Source: Zonotrichia leucophrys gambelii
Lineage: Eukaryota; Chordata; Aves; Passeriformes; Passerellidae
Reading direction: 5' to 3'
Assembly (NCBI RefSeq): GCF_028769735.1
Contig: NC_088171.1
Coordinates: forward strand, 94,038,912 to 94,102,911
Length of the DNA: 64,000 nucleotides
The notes beneath the pieces are model-generated. The model made no database searches and was not told where the DNA came from. It saw nothing but the letters and a program-made list of their open reading frames with translations. The translations under genes were made by a program, and so were the position numbers. Position 1 is the first letter of the stretch, and each line of letters opens with the position of its first letter. Positions 49,742 through 60,417 of the stretch are shown here, piece by piece.

Positions 49742-52700
49742 CACTCATAGTCAAATGTCAGCTGTTATTCATGGTGGTAGCCTATTATTGCAGAGACAGT
49801 CAAAAAAGTCATTATTCTGTGATGACTTCTCAGTTTTTCAAAAGCTTTTGCTTCCAAAGTTGCCACGCTTCCACCAAAGCCAAAATCCCAAACTGGTTTC
49901 AGAACCACTGCATTTCTGGTGAAGGATCCCCTCTGGGATACCTGGTATTTGATGAATTAAAAATGACATCATCCTTGTTGGCTTTAGGGCTGATAATTAC
50001 TGTCTGCTGAGAGCACACAGCAGTGAATGGAGGCAGAGGGAGCGAGCTGAAACCCAGGGCTTTGGCTACAAGTTCATCAGCAGACACACCTGAAACAAAT
50101 AGATTAGATTGTAAAATTGACTTGTTTTCACAACGCAGACAATTTTCAACAGAAGATTCTGGAGCAGTGATACTGTTTCCTCACAAAACAGCCCCAGTTT
50201 CCAAGCAATGTGTTTTTCAGGGCAGCACATCTGTCTCCTTGGTTGCCCACTCTTCCAAAGTCTCTCCTATGGTACTCAGTGAGATGGCCTGGGAAGAGGG
50301 CTGGCTGAAAAATAGCCTGTTTTGGATAATCTTTAGCTGGATTAATTTCTTGATACAGGTGAAATTTTAAAAAATTAGCCATAGGAATGGGAAAAGTGAA
50401 GCTGGCTAGTATAAGAAATGCTGCTCACTGATGGGGAGACACGACCCTGTCTCTGTGAGCACCATCCTCACCTTGGACTTGGTGACATATTTTCAGACCT
50501 TGCCCTTTTGCTGGCCCTGGTGCTCCCCTGACCTCTCTGTGACTCAATTTAAAGTCTGAAATCAACTGAAAAGTAACACGGGAAAAAAAAAAAAAAAGGA
50601 AAAAGAAAAAAGAAAAAGGCTATTTGTTTAAATTGGCTCAATAAGGGGTCAGATAAGCAGCAGTGCCACTGCACTTCTGTGCATCAGCAACATGTGGCAT
50701 AGCCCAGGGAAAAGGGAGGACCCTCACTAGCTTGACCAATTTAAACTGAATTTAAACTGTCTTGAAACAGCTCCCTGGATATCTTGCCAGAGGCTGTGTA
50801 ATTGAAAGAGGAGCATTTCTGCATCACAATGTTTAGTCCTGGCTAATTTTAAAACATCATGTAAAAAGGCTTCCTTCCTTTAAAAGCACGGGACTCGTGA
50901 CCCTTCCTTTTATAAATACACACGCACACACAGATACACAGAGTATAAATTAATCTGGAAAATGTGTTGATTTATAAGAGGAGGGAACAGAGGCAAGAGG
51001 AAATCTAAACAACCTCATTAAGTCTTGGCAATATCAAGAATGCCAAGGCTAGCTTTCCCCTGCTTCTGGACGAGGAGATTGGAAGCTTTTGAGGAAGGGA
51101 CTGGAATTATATCATGAGGTTTTTCACAGTTTAGATAAACTGAGGGTGATGCTGGAATTTTAAGGAAAGGTTTTTTCCTTCTATACGATTTTGCATGCTG
51201 AAGTTTAACAGCTGTTGCAAGCAAAAAGAAAACATATTTTTCCCACTACATCTTTTGATTTCACCAGATGAACTGAGTTTCTTTGGCATTATTTCTTTTT
51301 AAGAAAATTCAGAAAACCAGGCAGTTAAATTTAACCCAGATATAACTCTGCTGATTCAAACTTACATTAAAACAAAGGTCAGTTTTGGCCAAACCTTTTA
51401 ATTGCTCATGACCCCATTATTTTCTGTCCCCCTTTCCTCCCTCCTTAACGGGTTGTCCCATTGTTTCACTAGGGATTGAAGTCAGATTTACTGGCTGGTA
51501 AATACAAGGATTGCTCTTTTGCCCCTTTGCCCCATTTGAAAAATAACAGGAGAGGGGATGGGTGTAGGGAGAAGCCTCAGAGGGGTTTGTTTGTTTATTT
51601 TTTCCCAGCATCCCTGTAGACTGCTAGTGTTATACGGTGAGATTTTCGGGAAAAATGGGAATCCAAGCCAATCAATTCCCTTCAGCTCCACAGGACTGCA
51701 CTTTCCTGGGACAGTGTAAACATCCAATTGCCCTGTGAAGTCTCCCATCTGATTTTATTAGATTTGTTTTCCCCTGTTCACCATCATTTTTGTACATATT
51801 TGTCCTCACATTATGTTTTTGCTGTCAGCTAGAGCAACAAGCAGGTTGTTATCAGCCCGTGAGCCCCACGATGGGGAGCAGGAGTGGGCAGCACCCGGCA
51901 GGCAGTGTCCCCTCCCGTGTCACCAAGTCCCCTGCTCCACAGGGGGACTGATTCACTCCCTAAAGACACAGAGTCCCCCCTGGGTCCTCCTCCCCTGTCA
52001 GACTTTGCTCTGGTGTGCGTGCAGGCGCTTGCTCTGGTTTATGGCTGTGAGCAGAGGCCGTGGGGGCTGTGCCGGGTCAGCATGTCCTGCACCTCCCCTG
52101 TCCAGCAGAACCCAGCTGGGGGATGCTGCCAGCCCCAGGAGCTGCTGCTCACCCACACAGCGGGGTATGCTTGGGTTTGCTTGTGGTAAATTATTCTACC
52201 CACAGATTTCCCACCTCAGAGGTCCCCTCTGGGGGTTTGTAGCATCCTAAGATAGGACTGGCTGTGATTGAATCTGACCCTCTATTTATGTCCAAACAGC
52301 AGTAAAGCTGCAGACAAACATAAATAACACATGCTTGCACCTCCTCTGCTGTGCTGTGATTCCAGAAATGCTGAAACTGGTGTCTGAGCACTTCGAACCC
52401 TGCTTTTATAGAATTTGAAATGCATCCATCAAATTGCAGCTTTTGCTGAACCTGTCAAGAAGCGTTTCTGCCCCAAATGGAAACTGTCCAAAAAATTATG
52501 CATGGCCATTTTAAAGTTATGCAAGGTTAGGAAACACAAACAAAACAAGCCAAAACAAAAGAGGGGCAATTGAATGACGGCAGGACAAAATTGTGAGCTA
52601 GGAGAGTCCATCCCCTTCAATTATGCCCACTTAGGCACGTGAAATCAGGGCAGTGGTGAGTTGCATGAGGATGAGGTGGGGGTCATTACCCTTAACCACA

Positions 52701-54114
52701 GAAATCTGGATTCCAGTTTTCTAAGTTTTTTGCATCCTGATGTCATTTTAGGCTAATAGCTGTGGTTAAAATAAAATGCTTCATTGAACTAGGTGGGTGT
52801 GTGAAATGGTTCTTTCTATATCTGCTGCTCTGGGGAAAAACAGGAGGACACGCTGGGATTCAGTGCTCATATTAGTCCATGCTGCTGCCTGTCCTAGCAG
52901 ACAGGTGTCCCAATATCAAGGGCCCATCCCTTTTGTTCTCCAAACACGAGCCACAACAACTGCATTGAAAACAAAGAGAGATATTAAGTGTCCTCTGATT
53001 AATAGGTGGGTTTTTTTGAGTTTTGTGCACTGATGAATTCTGGGGGTGCCTGGGAGACAGTTGTGCTTCCTAGCTTTGCTGGATCTGTTTTCTGGGATAC
53101 TTCAAATGAATAAATATCCAGAGCCATCAGCAGCTCCTCATTCCTTGGAGCCCTCTTTTCCCCACTGCCCCCCAAACTGGCCCTCTGACATACATTGCAG
53201 CTCCTGGTTTTTAGTGTTTTTCCCCTTCATTAGCTGAATTCTAAACTCAGTTAATCTCTGCTTGCTGGATTAGTAAAAACTTTTTTGTCTTCTTGTGAGC
53301 TGCGCTTTTTCTGATCTCCGATTTTAAGTGCCCAACGAGCAAGTCCAAAAAGAAATATAAAGGCTTGCTGACTATGACTGTGAAATCAAATCAACCATGA
53401 ATGACAAATCAGTTTTATCAGTGAAACTTGCAATGCAATGACTAATTTTTAATTTAATTTTTTTTTCATTTAAGTTCATTTATTTAAGAATTCTGAAAGG
53501 GTTTTGCAGAAAGTCTAAAAAAACTCCCCATCTCTCTATATAAAAAACATGTCTCCAGAGAAAATTCTCTCAAAATACAGAAAACAGCCATATAATTTAG
53601 AACCTGTGGGATTAAATTTCGACAAGGCATGACAACCATTTTGCAAGCTTGAAGGCGTTTTGGAACCATTGTAAACCAAAACCACAAAGATATTGAAATT
53701 ATAGCTCCAAGCCCAAGTACAAACTGCCTTCCTGTGCACCTATGGCAGCACACACAACACCTCGTGTTGGGGAAACATCACTCCCTTTCTGTCCAGGGAA
53801 GACTGGTACACATAGCTGCAGCAAGGAATGAAAGAGCTGGAGTTGGGCTGTGGCCTCTTACAGAAAGAAGATTCCTGGTTAGGAATTAGAATGCTCTGGT
53901 TTGTCCTGGTGCAATTTGATGAACAACTTTTCAGGAAGGCTTCCAGCAACCTCCTCTTCCCTGTCCCTGCCATTGCTTCATCTTGGCCCTTCCCGATTTG
54001 TCCTGCCTTACAGTGAAATGAGTGAGAGCAGAATCCCTAAGAAAACAATAATTTCTTCTTGTATTTTCTATTTGTTTGTCTATTTTATCTTTCATGAGCG
54101 TTTTTTGTTTCCAG
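49742..54114. other. Unique non-coding DNA with GC-rich patch
   Basis: No gene is supported. It includes the A-rich tract at 50583-50618, a short CA-rich run (50918-50941), and a GC-rich patch at about 51850-52180. The patch has roughly nine CpG in 330 bp, richer than its neighbours but well below a CpG island. The 145-codon frame at 51813-52250 overlaps two other open frames and shows no domain. Confidence 0.55.
50583..50618 (+). repeat. A-rich tract, A15 then (A5-6 G)n
   Basis: An A run of about 15 is followed by ggaaaaagaaaaaagaaaaa. It is a simple A/G repeat, with no retroposed body recognised next to it. Confidence 0.88.
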
Positions 54115-54214
54115 GGAATCAGGTCCGCCATCCAGCCTCCTACACAATCAGGAAAATAGTGCAGGATGGACACAGGAGGCAGAAGTTGCTGGCAAGGGTC
54201 AGAAATTGCATAAG
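54115..54214 (+). other. Candidate exon, low confidence
   Basis: A T-rich stretch ends in ttgtttccag at 54114. After 100 nt the sequence cataag is followed by gtagct at 54215, which fits a weak 5' splice site. One frame is open throughout and encodes a basic peptide (with HRRQKLLARVRN). I do not recognise the peptide, and there is no partner exon in sight. It may well be chance. Confidence 0.12.
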
Positions 54215-54568
54215 GTAGCTAAAGCATCCTCCAGCTCATTGAGTTCCAGGTAACACCTTTAGTCCATCTGGTGACTACAGCCTGATATAGTTATTATATA
54301 TTTACCTGAATGTCTGCAGCCACTTATTTCTGCTGAATTGTCCCTAACTCACACCAAAGCAATGTGAGTGCAGCCTGTCTGCAGAACACTGCTGCCTGAC
54401 TGCCTTTTTGACTTGCTTTGCACAGCTGTAAATACAAGATAGAAGGCAGCAAAAAATTACGAGCAGAGTAGTTAAGGACATGATAAACAATGCCTGTGAG
54501 CTTCATTTAAATTTAGCTTATGTTTCTCAAGAGTCATTAATGATAGATTGTTTTGCATTCTTAGAAAT

Positions 54569-54589
54569 GGGGGGTGGGGGTGTGGGGGG
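54569..54589 (+). other. G-rich tract, possible G-quadruplex
   Basis: Three G runs of 6, 5 and 6 (54569-54574, 54576-54580, 54584-54589) are separated by t and tgt. A fully three-layered quadruplex needs a fourth run, so only a two-layered or intermolecular form is certain from the sequence. Confidence 0.75.
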
Positions 54590-57500
54590 ATAGTATCCAT
54601 GTCAATTGACGCTGTTATCAAAACAACAAAAGAAATCCCTGGAGGTCATTTAGATGCTGTTGAAACCAGATTTCCAAACCAACATTAATGGTATTTTTCC
54701 CTTTTAGTGGTTAAAGCATGTATGCAAAGGTAACAGCAATAGTAACAGAGGACACCAAAGTTGCATGCAAGCGATGTGCTGCGCATTCTTCTTGTGCTTC
54801 TCCCTCTTCCTCTGCTTCTCAAGGTACTTATACATGTGTGCTGCTCTGATGTGACTCCTTTCAAAGGAATAATTGCAGACAACAGACTTCACTCTGCTTT
54901 ATTGGCAGCTTAAGGCATTCAAGCACTGCAAGGATTAAGTCCTATATCTTGAGGGACACCTTTCTGTTTCATGTGCTTGGGAAAGTTAGTGGTTATCAGG
55001 GATGTATGGGCAGGTGTGTGACTGCCTTAAATATGATTTTTTTTTTTTTAATGGCTCAGTGTTTATTTTATCTTTTCATGTTCTTTCACTTCAGTTACCC
55101 TGAAAACCTTTTTCCCCCAGATACTCTCAGGTGCAAGGTTCTTTAGGCGTCACCTTAACCCAACATCTCCCCCCCATGCTCTGCTCCTTGCACACAGTGC
55201 TGCCTATCACTGCAGAACATAATGGACAAATGCTTCTTATTCTTATTATGTTTAAAATGCATTTTCCAATTACATGAGTATACAACATTTTCTAAACAAA
55301 TAGTCTCATTTTGTATAGCTAGGCAGCTTTTTAATAGGATGCCCCAATTGACAATTACCATACAATTCCTAAGGCCGAGAATCACAAACATGTCATTAAA
55401 TTCCTAATGAAAATATCTGATCTCCTCTATGCTTCACTGTAGAAATCCCTGTCTTTTTTCTCTTTTACTTTTTACTAAGTGCAGGTAGCTGATTGTTTTG
55501 GGCTATTGGAAACAATTAAATCAAAGTCCATGGGGCTTTCTACATCTGTACTTAATAGAGAAAGGCAGAGTTCTTCCTGCTGGTTAAGTTCGTTGCTGCA
55601 ATGCACAGCTATTCTTATTTTTGTGTGAAAGAGAGGTTTTGAAACCTTAAAAATAAATTATGGACTTGGCAGAAGAAAAATACTTGCTTATAAATCAGCA
55701 CAAATACAGTGTCCTGTATTTACTTCGTGGTGTGTATCTAAATTTCTATTTTGATTCAGGGACTTACCCTGATAGATTAATCTATGTTTAGTGAGAGAAA
55801 AAAATTCATGCTACCTGTTTCAACAGTGAATTTGCATTAAATAGGATGGGTAAGAGAAAAGCTGAATACCCCATTTGCACATTAAAAGCTGATCATTAAT
55901 CCTATATTTTAACTCCACAACTGTCAGGAGCTATTATTTCCCAAAGAGCCTGACAGTTCAAGGGATAAACTGGAGTGGGTCCCATTATAAAGGTCTATGA
56001 ATAGACGTCAGAATAGTTTGCGCATCAAACCCCAAAGGCTATTAGATGTGATACTTTAAGAATCAATTTGTAGCTAAATGAAAAAGAAGGGATGTGGATC
56101 CTTGGACAGATTTCAATAAAGCAGAAAATTTAACATATAGAGAGGCATTTTAAATAAAATTAGACAGATGTAAAGATTTAAAAAAAAAGTATTTTTAAGC
56201 ATAAAATAACCCCCAACATTGATTTCAGCCTGGTGCTTGAAAAACTGTGGCACAGCAACAAGATCAAACAAGAAGAGGTGCTGAAATGCTGCTTTCAAAA
56301 TTATGTTTTCAAGTGACTCTAGAGTAGATCAATAAGAGAGCTGATAGCTTACGAGCTTCTGAGACAAGTCAACAAATGCAAGGCAAGAAAAGAGGACCAA
56401 AGAGCTGTCTTCGTGCAAAAAAATTAGTTTCCAACAGGACATCCTGCTGAGTTTTATCTGAGTTCATTAGGCTTGAAGACTGAGATCTGCTAATTCCACA
56501 TGAAAAGTTCCAGACATTTGCAAAACCAAATCAAATGTGATGCTGTACTTAAGCTTGTTAAGAAGTTGAAGTTAACACTAAAACCCGCTTAAATAGGCTC
56601 TCAGGAAATAACGCCGTACAAGCTCTACTGTACTCACCCTTTCAGAAAACCAAAAGAAATCATGTAAGCTCTGTGCAGTTCATGTGAAGCTTTTAAGCAC
56701 CAACTAGACTGGCCCTCCAAAAAACAAATGTTGGGAGAAGAACACAATTCCACAGTATGTTACTTTGGTTTTCTCCCAAGGGATCTCAAATAAAGTCAGG
56801 GAAGCAGGCCCAACACATAGAATTATAAGGGCAGGAGTACAGAAAGACTGATAGCCTCACTGTACTGGAAACAACTTTGTTCTCTGTCATTTATTTCTAC
56901 AATATCTTGCTCTTAGGTAGTTTATATCCTGAAGTCCTTGAAACAGGATGTGCCTTAAAAATTATACATCTTCTCTGCTCTGAAAGTTAATTGTTGTTTA
57001 TTATTCAAAGTAGGCTACTGAAATTAGATCTCATAAAAATGAAATGGTTCATTTCCATAGCTGAAAATGGTGCTGCTTGCATACTGAAGCTGGAAGAGGT
57101 GAAGACAAAGAGAATTTTATTGTAGACAGTTCCCCCTGGTTGTTCTGTTAAAAGCCTGCTGAGACATGAATGGAAACTCCAAAAAGCCCCTTACTCTGTA
57201 CTTCACTGATATCACAGATTTTAATATCCCAGGGAGGATAGCTGAAAGCTCTATGCTGTGGGTTGTCCGTAATGTCTAGTAAATCATCGTCTCCAATATC
57301 TTCAGATAAGCTATTCCTGCCTTTTTTTATATTGTTAAATGCAATAAAGTATTAACCCCTTGTTCACCATTATTTTATTATTTTGAACAGGAGGCAAGCT
57401 ACTTATGTGGATGTGTGGATGTATCAATTAAAGGAACTAGGCTCTTTACTGTGTTCCTAAGTCACACAGTCAAACTAATGTAGAAAGTTCCAATAGTGAG

Positions 57501-57831
57501 GATTCCAATACTCGGTCTGTTTACTCAGCCCCTTATATGTGTGCTTTATGGTATCATCTTTAACTGCATAGCCACATAATAACTTTATTCAAATGCTTCT
57601 CTCAAAAAGAAATAATCAAATACCTCGTGAGTTTTTCTGCGGTGACCAGTTCTGCAGTATCCGAACGCTTCGTGAACATAAATTAATTTATCTCCCTCTT
57701 GGCAGTTGCTGTTGGAACTCATCCCAATGTTACTGCTCTGAGTTTGTAGTACAGTGAAATTTTGGCTTTGCCCATGTAATCTACCCTAGAATAATATATT
57801 CGAGCATGCAATAGTGGGGCACTGTAGTCTC

Positions 57832-57901
57832 TAACTGAGGACGTGGCATATGTGGTTCAGTCGGCGGTACCAGCTGTGAGAAACCTGAGCATCCTCAGTT
57901 A
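57832..57901 (+). other. 10-bp inverted repeat with 50-nt spacer
   Basis: taactgagga (57832-57841) is the exact reverse complement of tcctcagtta (57892-57901). The spacer contains agtcggcggtaccagctg, which is unusually CpG-rich for this region. The overall size (70 nt) is near that of a microRNA precursor, but the stem is short and no known family is recognised. Confidence 0.5.
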
Positions 57902-58125
57902 CAGCACAATCTTAGAATTCAGCGGCTCCAATTGAAGAGGTAGTGATGGAGCATGTGCAAACTGTGATTTTTCACAGACTTATAACACAGCCAAATGTGT
58001 AACAAGAATAGCAAAAGGCAAAGCACTAGCATAGGGAGACTTCAGATTTTTCAGACTCTGGCTTCAGATTGTGAAGGTGCTAGAACAATTCAGACTGTTT
58101 ACTGATAAGCAAAACAACCTGCTTT

Positions 58126-58140
58126 CTGTTTCAGAAACAG
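58126..58140 (+). other. Short palindrome ctgtttc-a-gaaacag
   Basis: Seven-bp arms surround a single base, followed at once by a second small dyad gccaaa/tttggc (58140-58155). It may be chance. Confidence 0.6.
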
Positions 58141-58821
58141 CCAAACAGTTTTGGCTGAAATTGTCATTAGCATTTGGGCCTAAATTAGATGCTGCACAAA
58201 ATGACAGCAGAAATGGCTAAACTAATACAATTTAGCTGTCTGTGAAGCCAGGCTTACAAAGGTAGAGTGTCAGGCAATTTTTCCTTTTCACAGTGCACCT
58301 ACACAAACGTGTAATAATCTCATTACACATAATGCCGTGCATTTGATATGACCGTGTGTGTGTACTTGCACGCAGTTGGAAATGTGCTTGTGCAAATACA
58401 CACAGAGAGATCAAACGTTTTGCCATGTTCAAGATTAGCACCTATAGATAGTCACCGTGTGTAATTCGGGATCAGTTATGCAAGCACACAAGCCTACTGC
58501 TCGTGAGCCACTCAGCAACAACGCTACCTCCGACTGCAGTCAGAACAGGACAGTCAGGATCATAATCTTATTAAAGGAGAATAGATGCAGAAATCATGTC
58601 CTACTTTTGTTAAATGCAGCACTGCTAGGTTACATGGCTTGCACACAGTTTGAAATGCTCGTTGTGTATCTGGCTTGCAAAAATGATTTGATTCATTTGA
58701 GAAATTCTAAATTTTACCATTAACAGAATCTTCTCCCTTAGGCCTATAAATCCAGGTATATATTAAAAAAGAAGGCTTGTGTTTATCATCTGTGAGAAGT
58801 TCCTGTTGTCTTTTATTGCAG

Positions 58822-59000
58822 AGAGCCAAGTGTAATCACCACAAGAGGAAACAATCCAGTTCAGCAGCAACCTCGGCAGGAAAGCTGACTGCCAGGTGCA
58901 TGAAGTGTAAGGATATCTGTGCTGGCTATGTACGCACCAAGGGCTTGATTTGCATTAAAACACTGCTGAGTTGGAGGGAAAAGAATGGAAGAGAGGACAG
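58822..59000 (+). other. Candidate exon (179 nt) of unknown gene, low confidence
   Basis: A pyrimidine-rich stretch ends in cttttattgcag at 58821, a good 3' splice site. At 59000 gaggacag is followed by gtaggc, a good 5' splice site. The frame is open through the whole segment. Its product would start RAKCNHHKRKQSSS and continue with Cys/Lys-rich residues (MKCKDICAGY) to a basic end; I do not recognise it. The length leaves two nucleotides over a multiple of three, which a phase change could allow. A non-coding RNA exon or chance are equally possible. No neighbouring exon was found to link with it. Confidence 0.22.
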
Positions 59001-60331
59001 GTAGGCACCTACCCCACCACCATTTCTCTGCCTGCTGAAAAGGTTTGGGTTTCACGGCAGAAACACAAATACAGAGTGAAGATAAATAATTAAAGCCTGG
59101 CATAATGGGCCAAAGTAATTTCATGTTATCAGAAGAGTATTTTTTGAGTGTGTGTGTGTGTAACAGATGAAGCTCATTTTGAAAAAATTTAAATGTGTTA
59201 AAGCATTCTAGCATTTCTTCCAGTATCGGCAGAACTTGTATTACCTTGGGGAAGAAAAAAATTACCAAACGCCACTGAGCACATGGGCTTATCTGCAACC
59301 TAATACTGTTATTGTAAGGGTTTGTATAGCTCACTTCCTGCCTTTGGGCTTACACAACAGGATATTTAAATTACAAAGACTGAAGCAATGAGGCAAAATG
59401 CTCTTGATATTAAAAATTTTCTAGTTGCTCTAATTCCCCATGAAGTGAGTCGCAGAATTTATCAGTAAACACAAGGTCGTTCCTGGAAAAAACTACAGGG
59501 AAACTAAAGGCAGCAAAGCAGGTTCAGGGGTTCTCAGCTGTCCCTCTACGCTGTGAAAAGCGTGTAACTTACGAGTACAATTGCAGCTACCACCCTTTAC
59601 TACTGTTAACTGTCTGTCACTGTTTCCATTGTTAACTTGGTCTTCAGGGTTTAATATCTCACTCACCTGTATCAAATTGCACCAGGTCAAAACTTGGCTC
59701 ACAGGTGTGTCTGGGTAGTACTCTTTTTTTTAAAAACAAAAAAATTTACATTTTATCAACCAGAACTGGGATGATGACTATTTTAAAAAAATAGTATTAT
59801 TTTATTGATAATGGTATTTTTTCCTGTTCACTTCCCAAATCTGAACACAAACATTCAACTTTTAATTCCATTGAATCTTTTTGTTAATATTCAGTTTGTG
59901 TAGATGGAGATATTTTTATCTTAGAGGTCTTTATCTGAGTGGGTTCTTCCGTCTTATGCTTTCCTGATCTACCATCTTGGAGCACTGCAAGAAAATCTGC
60001 ACTGGATGTGCAGCAGACACATTGGTTTTTTTTCTCTGGTGCATGTTTGGGACAGAATTTCTGTTCTATTCACAGTATATTTACTCTCTTTTAGCTGGGT
60101 GATTGACTCTGGTTAGGCAGCCAGTTCAAAGAAGCTGCACAACTGCTTTCTGCAGAGATTGCTGAATGGATATAACCCTTGCTATGTGAGATACAAATGC
60201 CAAAACAAAATTCCTAGCACAGGTACCAAGCATGACTGTGCCACTTTGCATGACTTTGCTCTGCCAGGGTCAGCAAAGGTCTCAGGGTATTTCATTACAG
60301 CAGTAGTGAGCACAGCTCTCTGAAAGTACTG
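59001..60331. other. Unique non-coding DNA
   Basis: No gene is supported. A short TG run lies at about 59148-59161. An AT hairpin, actatttt (59777-59784) with aaaatagt (59788-59795) and a 3-nt loop, lies in a very AT-rich stretch. The 157-codon minus frame at 58861-59334 overlaps the candidate exon in antisense and has no domain. Confidence 0.55.
59148..59161 (+). repeat. Short (TG)n run
   Basis: About seven TG units occur after ttttttgag. It is a small simple repeat. Confidence 0.75.
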
Positions 60332-60417
60332 ACCCATTTTGCAGCCACAAGAAAATGAGGCTCAGAGAGAAGAAAAACTGGCTTATGCAGTGAGGGGAGA
60401 GTCCGCCACAAACCCAG
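60332..60417 (-). mobile_element. Possible ancient MIR-type core-SINE remnant
   Basis: On the + strand the segment reads acccattttgcag, then gaaaatgaggctcagagag, then cttatgcagtgagg and acaaacccag. The reverse complement of the MIR consensus, as I know it, runs CCCATTTTACAG, GAAACTGAGGCTCAGAGAG, a segment with GTGGCAGAG, and GAACCCAG. Order and spacing agree, apart from a few extra bases after the CAG. MIR elements are abundant in mammals, but the family predates amniotes and rare old copies are expected in birds. The match is by memory of the consensus and short, so the call is tentative. It is not CR1. Confidence 0.42.

Larger units (their letters stand above)
54215..58821. other. Unique non-coding DNA
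   Basis: No gene is supported. It contains the G-rich tract at 54569-54589, a T13 run (55037-55049) and the inverted repeat at 57832-57901. The stretch 57620-57920 has several scattered CpG in AT-rich DNA and complex, non-repetitive sequence, which is the look of a conserved non-coding element, but conservation cannot be judged from one sequence. Confidence 0.55.

Noticed and set aside
51850..52180. Possible CpG island
   Set aside because: About nine CpG in 330 bp is well below the number expected for this GC content, so it does not meet island criteria.
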